Positions 15,448-21,521 of a stretch of 21,521 bases of DNA are shown here, in pieces; positions within the stretch are counted from its first letter, which is position 1, and each line of letters begins with the position of its first letter. The stretch covers positions 1 through 21,521 of the forward strand of contig JAKOZM010000406.1 of the NCBI GenBank assembly GCA_029779995.1, written 5' to 3'. The notes under the pieces were generated by a model. The model was not told the origin of the DNA and did no database searches. It worked only from the letters and a program-made list of their open reading frames with translations. The translations under genes and the position numbers were made by a program. Source of the stretch: Actinomycetes bacterium. Its GTDB lineage: Bacteria > Actinomycetota > Actinomycetes > S36-B12 > UBA10799.

Positions 15448-16446
15448 CTAGACAGAAGCGGTGGCATCCTGCGGGGGTGCCACAGCATCCCCGTCCTTCT
15501 TGTCCCCACCGCGGCTGAGCAACAGTCCGATGACGATGAACACGATGCCCAGGATGGCGAACACCAGCGGAAGTGTCGAGCCGATCAGTTTGACCTGTCC
15601 GGCCAGGGCGGCGGCGTCGTCAGCTGACTCCTGGTTGCCGCTCTTGCCGGTGTAGTCGGCCTTGACGAGCTTCTGCTCCCCATCGAGGTCGTAGGTCGTG
15701 AACTCGCTGGAATCACCCTGGATGACCTGACCGGTGATCGGCTCCATCCAGTAGGTGCTCTTCGAGGAGTACATCTCGTCGAGGATCGTGTTGCCTTCTG
15801 CCTTCTTGGATTCGCCAGGGATGGCAGCAGTCGGGACCTCGAGGGTGCCGACCTCGGTCGGGGGCACCTCGTTGGTGTAGACGTAGGTCGGAACCCCGAA
15901 GACGGTCTCCTCGCCCTGGTAGCTCCACGTGGTCCCCGTCTTGATCGAGGTGTTGAAGATGTTGTAGTCCTGCTTCTGCAGGTCGAACGCCCACTTGACC
16001 GGCATGATGCTGCCTGTCATGTCGACGGGCTCATCGTCCACGCTTGCCCCACAGCAATTGGCCAACTCTGAACTCACCCGGTTGAAGGCGTACCGCGCGG
16101 TGGACGCCGTGATCAAGTCACCGGTCGAATTGTTGTTGACCCGCATGAAGTAGTCGAATACCGCCAGGTCCTCGGCCTGTGCCTCCGGCTGCTCGGCAGC
16201 CGGGACGTCACCGCGGACATAGATGAACTGGGTGGCCGCCACATTACGCTCATACGGGTCTGGGTCCCCTGCGGCGACCTTGGTCGGGTTGAGCAATTGT
16301 GCGAAAACAACGTCGGCGGTGCTCTCGGTGTATTGATCAGTCGGGGTCTTCGCAGCGCTGGGTAACACATAGAACTTCAACAGCGGAGCAAGCACCAGCA
16401 GCATTGCTCCGAGCCCCAGCAGGATCAATCCCACTACTCGCTTCAT
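15448..16446 (-). CDS. DUF3068 (PorA-family) envelope protein with membrane segments at both ends
   Basis: A 332-residue protein beginning MKRVVGLILLGLGAMLLVLA, an N-terminal membrane anchor or uncleaved signal (about 4-23). A large extracytoplasmic domain (about 30-285) follows, then a second membrane segment (about 290-310) and a charged tail. This is the layout of DUF3068 proteins, common in Actinomycetota and listed as PorA family; no biochemical function is established that I know of. Adjacent cysteines (131-132) could form a disulfide. The start is set at 16446 rather than the in-frame ATG at 16476 because GGAGGG ends 4 bases before it. A TAGCGT box at 16485-16480 may be its promoter. 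It diverges from an acyltransferase and ends at a hairpin, so it is probably a single-gene transcript. Confidence 0.85.
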   Translation of the reverse strand: MKRVVGLILLGLGAMLLVLAPLLKFYVLPSAAKTPTDQYTESTADVVFAQLLNPTKVAAGDPDPYERNVAATQFIYVRGDVPAAEQPEAQAEDLAVFDYFMRVNNNSTGDLITASTARYAFNRVSSELANCCGASVDDEPVDMTGSIMPVKWAFDLQKQDYNIFNTSIKTGTTWSYQGEETVFGVPTYVYTNEVPPTEVGTLEVPTAAIPGESKKAEGNTILDEMYSSKSTYWMEPITGQVIQGDSSEFTTYDLDGEQKLVKADYTGKSGNQESADDAAALAGQVKLIGSTLPLVFAILGIVFIVIGLLLSRGGDKKDGDAVAPPQDATASV

Positions 16447-16479
16447 TACGCCCTCCATAGTTGGCCTCAGTGACAAGGG

Positions 16480-16485
16480 ACGCTA
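16480..16485 (-). promoter_or_regulatory. Possible -10 box (TAGCGT) of the DUF3068 gene
   Basis: TAGCGT fits TANNNT and would start a transcript with a leader of roughly 26 bases that contains the GGAGGG ribosome binding site. It lies in the 103-base divergent region shared with the acyltransferase at 16550. No clear -35 element is seen. Confidence 0.35.
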
Positions 16486-16537
16486 TCGGAAAACGGGCCC
16501 CTAATGCGACATGATGGGCAGACACGCCCTAAACAGG

Positions 16538-16543
16538 TATCCT
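16538..16543 (+). promoter_or_regulatory. Possible -10 box (TATCCT) for leaderless acyltransferase copy D
   Basis: TATCCT fits TANNNT and ends 6 bases before the GTG at 16550. The intervening bases are all C or T, with no ribosome binding site, which supports a leaderless start here over the ATG at 16511. Confidence 0.45.
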
Positions 16544-16549
16544 CCCCCT

Positions 16550-17833
16550 GTGACCAGCACGAGACGGCGCCGTGCTGCGGACTTCTTGCAGATCGAGACC
16601 GTGGTGCCGCACCGGTTTCGCACCCTCGACGGCTACCGAGCGATCGCCGTGCTCGCCGTCGTCACGACCCACGTGGCGTACTTCAGCGGGATCGTCGTCA
16701 TCACCGCATGGGGACACCTGTTCGCCCGCATGGACATCGGCGTCACGATCTTCTTCCTGCTGTCCGGCTTCCTGTTGTACCGGCCATGGTCCAAGGCGGC
16801 GCTGCACGACAGCCGCTGGCCCAGTACCCGCACATATTTCCGGCGGCGAATGTGGCGCATCGTCCCCGCCTACGTGGTGCTGGTGGTAGTCGTGCTGGCC
16901 TTCATGCCCGGCATCGAGGTCCTTCCCAAGCACTGGCTCGCACATCTGACCCTGACGCAGATCTACTGGCCCAAACTTCTGATCAACGGGCTGACCCAGA
17001 GCTGGTCACTGGCCACGGAGTTGTCGTTCTACCTCGTACTCCCAGCCATCGCCTGGTGGATCGGCCGACGCCACCGTGGGGATGTGACGGCCAACACCAG
17101 GCGCCAATTGTGGACCCTGGCCGCGTGCGCCGGGCTGGCATTCGCCTGGCTGCTCCTGCGCACCATCACACCGGTGGGTGAGTTCACGGTGGTGAACATG
17201 TGGCTGCCCAATTTCATGGACTGGTTTGCCGTCGGCATGTTCTTCGCGTTGGTCCACAATCGCCTGCGGGCTCCCGACCCCCCGGCCTGGATGGCGCGAC
17301 TGAACCGTCTGGCCGACGATGCCGCGACCTGCCTCATCGTGGCCGTCGCGCTGTTCCTGCTGGCGAGCACCCCCATCGCCGGTCCATACACGTTTGGCGA
17401 GGGATCTGCCTCCCAGGCTTTCATGCGGCACTACCTGTACCTAGGCGCCGCCGCCGCACTGCTCCTGCCCGGCTTCCTCGGCACTGAGGGGTGGGGGACG
17501 TGGCGAACGATGTTGGCCTCACCCCTGATGAGCTATCTGGGCAAGATCTCCTACGGGATCTTCCTGTGGCACCTGTTCGTGCTGGAGACCGGGTCGCGGC
17601 TGCTGGGGATCGCCAGTTTCAACGGGTGGTTCTGGATCCTGTGGCCGATGACGGTGGTTGGCTCGGTTGCCTTCGCCCACGCCAGTTACGTGCTCATCGA
17701 ACGTCCGGCGCAGGAGCACTCGCACTCCCAGCGCCGACTTCGGCTGCCCTGGGTAGCCCGGCCCGTGCCACCGCCGCCCACGCCAGCGCCAGAGCGCAAC
17801 CCTGCAGAACCACCAGCGGCCAGGCCGGCCTGA
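16550..17833 (+). CDS. Acyltransferase-3 membrane O-acyltransferase without SGNH domain (copy D)
   Basis: A 427-residue polytopic protein. It shows FRTLDGYRAIAVLAVVTTH (23-41, probable catalytic His41), DIGVTIFFLLSGFLLYRPW (62-80), FRRRMWRIVPAY (97-108), QSWSLATELSFY (150-161) and, near the end, YGIFLWHLFV. These place it in acyltransferase-3, but in a subfamily different from copies A-C: the N-terminus is longer, LDGYR replaces LDGIR, and no SGNH domain follows. The product is expected to O-acylate an envelope molecule. The ATG at 16511 is possible, but the GTG at 16550 is better placed after a -10 box. The last 45 or so codons are Pro/Arg/Ala-rich and overlap the 3' end of aftD on the other strand by 140 bp. 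That tail is probably disordered and cytoplasmic. Confidence 0.9.
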   Translation: MTSTRRRRAADFLQIETVVPHRFRTLDGYRAIAVLAVVTTHVAYFSGIVVITAWGHLFARMDIGVTIFFLLSGFLLYRPWSKAALHDSRWPSTRTYFRRRMWRIVPAYVVLVVVVLAFMPGIEVLPKHWLAHLTLTQIYWPKLLINGLTQSWSLATELSFYLVLPAIAWWIGRRHRGDVTANTRRQLWTLAACAGLAFAWLLLRTITPVGEFTVVNMWLPNFMDWFAVGMFFALVHNRLRAPDPPAWMARLNRLADDAATCLIVAVALFLLASTPIAGPYTFGEGSASQAFMRHYLYLGAAAALLLPGFLGTEGWGTWRTMLASPLMSYLGKISYGIFLWHLFVLETGSRLLGIASFNGWFWILWPMTVVGSVAFAHASYVLIERPAQEHSHSQRRLRLPWVARPVPPPPTPAPERNPAEPPAARPA

Positions 17834-20800
17834 CACCAGCCACGACGTTGATCAGCACGGCGCCGGTGACGGCGCTGAAGGCCACCACCGGCAGCGGCCA
17901 CCGCCGGTTGAGCCACACGGCCGCCACGAAGAGCGCAGCCGCCCACGGTCCCACCACAAGAACCATGCCAAGCCCCACGAACAGGGCCAGCACACGGTGA
18001 GCCGCGGTGGGTTCGGTCGCCGGGTGGACCCGCAGACGCGGTGGACGCAGGGCGACGGCGACCACCGCGAGGACGGCGACCAGCCCGGCCAGCAGCCCCA
18101 ACCGGTATGTCCGGTCGGGGGCGAACTGCATCGTGACCTCACCGCCGACCCCAGCCGGCACGACGAACCCCTGCTTCCACCCGTCGACCCGCACTGACTG
18201 CAAGGCGCCTTGCGCACCAGAGGCCTGCCAGCCCGTATTGAAATTCTCAGCGACCTCCAGCACGCGGGGCGCAGTGGCCGGTTCGAGCTGCACAGCCCGA
18301 TCGGTCTCATCCCAGGTCACCACCTGCACTGACTCTGGGCGACTGGTAGGTGCGTAGAAAGTCTCGGGTGCGAACGTGGCCAGCACTGGCTGCCACGCCG
18401 GCGAGCTGCGCACCGCCAGGGTCTGCGGACCGGCGGGCACCGTCACCTGATCGGTGCACAGTGTCATGGGCAGGGTCTCGCCGTTGCGGTACTGCTGGAC
18501 CCGTGCCGTGACCGAGGTCTGCGCCACCACCTTGCCGTCAATCAGGATGTCGGGGCCCGCTCCGCACGGCATCGTCACTGTGGCATCCGGCGGCAGCGGC
18601 TGGCGTAGGTCGTCCGCCCCGATCAAGCCCATCTCGGCCACCCCCACAGGCAGCGTCGTCTCGCCCAGACTCGACCGGGAGCGCACCTGATTACCCGACA
18701 GGAACGTCACCGTGATCGTGTCGGTGGTCACCGGATCGAACCGGAACAGCCCGCGCGCATCGGTGAACCCGGTGCGGGACACACCGCCGGCGTCCACTCG
18801 CAACTCCAGTGGCGAGGACGCGTTGAGGCCGACCCGGTTCACCAGCCGGATGCCTCGCAGGGTCCGGGCTTGCGGCAGTGTGACGGTCAGGGCCGGCTGC
18901 GGATCAGCCGGCGCTGCCTGCCAGGCGGTGCCAAGTTCGCGGTCGACGGCGGACAGCGCCGAGCCAGCGACTGCCCCCGTACGGGTGCTCGTGGCCGCAA
19001 CGCTGACCCCGGCGACCCGGTCCAGGGCCTGCGTGATCGAGGAGCCGTCGCGGGGAATCGCCCAGATCCGGGGTGCCGTGGTCACGGCGCTGGGCAGATC
19101 GACCGCGCGGAACAGCCCGGCCCGGTCCTGGGAGAACCGGCCGAAGGCATCCGAACAGATCCAGGTGCCGTCGCGAGGCACACACTCGCCCGCCTCGCCG
19201 GGGCGCCCGGAAAGCACCACAGCATCGCCGGCCGTGCCGGCTGGGAGTTCCAGGACACTGGTCCCCTCCCCGGGCAGTTGCACCTCCCGGATGCCGAACG
19301 GTCGCGGCGACTTCGTGTTCACCAACTCAATGCGAACGAAGGTGGTGGGTCCGGCTGGCACCGGCACCGGCTGCCAACCATCGGAGTTCACGGCGTCCAC
19401 CCGCGTTTCCCCGTTATCCGTGGTGATCAGCAGGGGGATCGTCACTGGGGTGCGCAGGCCCCGATCCATCAGGGCCAATTGCACAGTGTCCGCGACGTCG
19501 ACGGCCTGCGGGTATCGCACCTCCCAGTAGGACCGCGGTTCGGGGATGACCCCGGGGGCCCAGTAGGTATCGAGTGCCCCGTCCATGGCCGCGCCCGGGG
19601 TCGCTCCGCGCGGCGATCGGAATGTGGCGCCCACGTCGCTGGCCGAGCTGCTGGTGTCGAAGGTGAGCCCTGGTAGCGCCACAGTCGTCCCGGCATCGTC
19701 GAACACGCGGTAGTCATGCACCGGTCGCCCCTGCACGTAAGCCTGGTCGGCCGTCATGGTCGCCGACTCGTTACCGCGCATGTATCCGAAGGTGATCTCG
19801 CGCAGCCGATCGGTATCGGTGACGATGCCGGCCGCCGCGTTCACTGCTGTGGCCTGCGGATCACCGGCAAGCACCACGGGGCGATTACCCAGCATGCCCG
19901 CATCCGCCAGGGGCAGCATCGCCTCCGGGCTGCCCCCGACGACGAGGGTGTCGTTGGCCGGGCGCAGCACCACGCGGGCATCGGGGGCGTTGTTGTTCGG
20001 CTCGACCTCGAAGATCTCGACGGCGGGGTAACTGACCCGGGTCCCCTCGTCGACGATGCGCTGGCTGCCCTCGGCCCGATCAATGATCGGACCGAAGAAG
20101 GCCACCCGTCGGATACCCGGGCTGTCGTCAAGGGCCTGGTGGATCCGGATCGGTGGCGGTGCCTGCGCCCCGGCCGCCAAATCATTGCGAACGACGAGGT
20201 AGCGCACACCCATCCGCTCCAGGTACGGCGCCAGACCAGCACTGCCCCGTCCGCTCTCCAGCCGCGTCTCCACTGCATCAAGCATTCTGATGTTGCCGGC
20301 GCTGGACAGCGGGACGGCATCGCGCACCCCCCACGGATAGCCACCGAGTGCCTGCAATGGTTCGTCCTGCGTGCGGCCCCATACGAACTGGGCGAAGGAG
20401 GCACCGGGCACGATGAGGGCTCGTCCGGGTTCGGCTTGGGTGTTGAGCCATTGCGCGGTGTCGCGCCAATGGTCGGCCAGGGCCACATAGCTGCGCCCGC
20501 GCACCAGTTGTCCGGTGAGAGCGGGCCACCAGGAAGCGACCAACGCCACCAGCAACACCCCTGACGTGATGACTTTCCAGCGGGGTTTGGCAGCGACGGG
20601 CCAGACGACGGTCAGCAGATGACTCAAGGCGATGATCAGTGGGATCCGCAGCACCAGGTCGAACTTGTGCACGTTGCGAAGCGGGGCGCCAACACCGTCC
20701 AGGAAGGCCTGGATCTGTTCGCTGCCCAATCCACCCCCGACTCCGGTGTGCCCCATGCTCACCATCACGAGTCCGGTCACCGCTCCAGCGACGAGGAACG

Positions 20801-21521
20801 TTCGGTGCGGCAACGACCGCATGGCCAGCCCAGCCACCCCCCCAGCAGCCACCAGGCCGGTCGCCAGTATGAGCAGTGGGGAGGTCGCCAGTGCGCCGCC
20901 GGCCTCCCACAGTGAGGCGCTACCCAGGTAGGCAACCCAATGGCTGGCACCGCGCAGCACCGTGGTCGGATCAGTGATGGACGTCGTGAATTCGGCCGAC
21001 TCGATCCAGTCCAGGAAGGGCGGGGAGTACTGGCCCAGTACCACCAGGGGAACCAGCCACCAGACGATCGCCAGGGTCGTCAACCCCGCCCACCACAGCG
21101 CCAACTGTCGCCGGCGGGGACCCCGTCCGCAGGTGAGCAGCCACCAGACGGCCAGTGGCAACACGGCGCCCGCCGCGACAGCGTTCACGCCGCCGGCGGT
21201 CGTCACGGCAAGGGCCGACAGGGCCGCCCAGCGCGCCGGATTGCCCCGCCGCGAGCCGAGCACCAGGGGAATCAGCACCCAGGGCGCCACGGCCATCGGC
21301 CACACCTCGACCGAGACCGCCCCGAGGGCTGACTGGGGTCGCACCGCCAAGGCGTAGGCCACACCCGCCAGGATCTGCGCCCACCCACTGCCGACCCGTA
21401 ACACCCGCAGCAGCAGGTAGATGCCCAGGAAGGCTCCCACCAGGATCGTGGCCCACCAGAGCCGCTGAACCGCCCATTCGGGGATGCCCAACGTCGTGCC
21501 CAGACCGAAGAACGGGCCCAT
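17694..21521 (-). CDS. aftD: AftD-like alpha-1,3-arabinofuranosyltransferase, N-terminus outside window
   Basis: 1275 residues are visible and the frame is still open at the window edge, so the N-terminus, including the first catalytic loop, is missing. AftD of mycobacteria is a very large GT-C enzyme (about 1400 residues, DUF3367) that extends arabinan outside the membrane. Visible: GPFFGLG (2-8), a run of membrane helices to about residue 335, and the conserved LRNVHKFDLVLRIPL (281-295). A long periplasmic part contains two F5/8C-like carbohydrate-binding modules at about 633-752 (AMDGALDTYWAPG) and 843-945 (AVDRELGTAWQA). A beta-rich region with NFNTGWQASG (about 1094-1103) follows, then C-terminal membrane helices at about 1140-1160, 1177-1204 and 1212-1255. 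The last helix is encoded in the 140-bp overlap with acyltransferase copy D. Identification is firm; linkage specificity in this organism is inferred. Confidence 0.88.
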   Translation of the reverse strand: MGPFFGLGTTLGIPEWAVQRLWWATILVGAFLGIYLLLRVLRVGSGWAQILAGVAYALAVRPQSALGAVSVEVWPMAVAPWVLIPLVLGSRRGNPARWAALSALAVTTAGGVNAVAAGAVLPLAVWWLLTCGRGPRRRQLALWWAGLTTLAIVWWLVPLVVLGQYSPPFLDWIESAEFTTSITDPTTVLRGASHWVAYLGSASLWEAGGALATSPLLILATGLVAAGGVAGLAMRSLPHRTFLVAGAVTGLVMVSMGHTGVGGGLGSEQIQAFLDGVGAPLRNVHKFDLVLRIPLIIALSHLLTVVWPVAAKPRWKVITSGVLLVALVASWWPALTGQLVRGRSYVALADHWRDTAQWLNTQAEPGRALIVPGASFAQFVWGRTQDEPLQALGGYPWGVRDAVPLSSAGNIRMLDAVETRLESGRGSAGLAPYLERMGVRYLVVRNDLAAGAQAPPPIRIHQALDDSPGIRRVAFFGPIIDRAEGSQRIVDEGTRVSYPAVEIFEVEPNNNAPDARVVLRPANDTLVVGGSPEAMLPLADAGMLGNRPVVLAGDPQATAVNAAAGIVTDTDRLREITFGYMRGNESATMTADQAYVQGRPVHDYRVFDDAGTTVALPGLTFDTSSSASDVGATFRSPRGATPGAAMDGALDTYWAPGVIPEPRSYWEVRYPQAVDVADTVQLALMDRGLRTPVTIPLLITTDNGETRVDAVNSDGWQPVPVPAGPTTFVRIELVNTKSPRPFGIREVQLPGEGTSVLELPAGTAGDAVVLSGRPGEAGECVPRDGTWICSDAFGRFSQDRAGLFRAVDLPSAVTTAPRIWAIPRDGSSITQALDRVAGVSVAATSTRTGAVAGSALSAVDRELGTAWQAAPADPQPALTVTLPQARTLRGIRLVNRVGLNASSPLELRVDAGGVSRTGFTDARGLFRFDPVTTDTITVTFLSGNQVRSRSSLGETTLPVGVAEMGLIGADDLRQPLPPDATVTMPCGAGPDILIDGKVVAQTSVTARVQQYRNGETLPMTLCTDQVTVPAGPQTLAVRSSPAWQPVLATFAPETFYAPTSRPESVQVVTWDETDRAVQLEPATAPRVLEVAENFNTGWQASGAQGALQSVRVDGWKQGFVVPAGVGGEVTMQFAPDRTYRLGLLAGLVAVLAVVAVALRPPRLRVHPATEPTAAHRVLALFVGLGMVLVVGPWAAALFVAAVWLNRRWPLPVVAFSAVTGAVLINVVAGVRPAWPLVVLQGCALALAWAAVARAGLPRAAEVGAGSASAPAPDVR

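Noticed and set aside
18712..20564. Several long plus-strand frames (18712-19530, 18870-19676, 19716-20564)
   Set aside because: All are antisense to aftD, which has continuous family similarity; they lack hydrophobic or domain structure of their own.

Overview
This window looks like chromosomal DNA from a high-GC Actinomycetota genome. The evidence is the housekeeping set uvrB, coaE and rpsA (ribosomal protein S1 with an actinobacterial-type acidic tail), frequent GTG starts, several start codons placed 6-7 bases after a TANNNT box (leaderless style), a DUF3068/PorA-family protein, and two arabinofuranosyltransferases of the mycobacterial cell-wall type (AftB-like and AftD). I cannot assign a genus. 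No mobile element, integrase, tRNA, rRNA or CRISPR array is visible, and 14 protein genes account for almost all of the sequence.

Layout. Positions 1-3735 (minus strand) hold the start of a TerC-family membrane protein, uvrB, a b-type cytochrome and a molybdopterin oxidoreductase. The last two overlap by 29 bp and form a membrane redox pair. coaE (3806-4396) is the only plus-strand gene until 16550. A five-gene minus-strand block follows at 4347-13664. In transcription order it holds an AftB-like arabinofuranosyltransferase, an acyltransferase-3/SGNH fusion, an undescribed multi-spanning GT-C-like protein, and two more acyltransferase-3/SGNH fusions. Two of its junctions are 4-base GTGA stop/start overlaps. 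Then come rpsA (13794-15266) and a DUF3068 protein (15448-16446), both minus. Divergent to the latter is a fourth acyltransferase without an SGNH domain (16550-17833, plus). The window ends inside a large AftD homologue (17694-21521, minus, N-terminus outside).

How the genes may work together. AftB adds terminal beta-1,2-arabinofuranose and AftD is an alpha-arabinofuranosyltransferase of arabinan; both act outside the membrane on decaprenyl-phosphoarabinose. Finding them with four membrane O-acyltransferases and an extra GT-C-like protein suggests a locus that builds and acylates a cell-envelope arabinan or similar glycan. That joint role is inference. The individual family calls rest on motifs read directly from the translated sequence.

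Regulation visible in the sequence includes a strong 14-bp hairpin after rpsA, another after the DUF3068 gene, a perfect 9-bp dyad around a possible -10 box upstream of the AftB-like gene, and five TANNNT boxes placed for leaderless transcription. Two convergent gene pairs overlap tail to tail, by 50 bp (coaE) and 140 bp (aftD).
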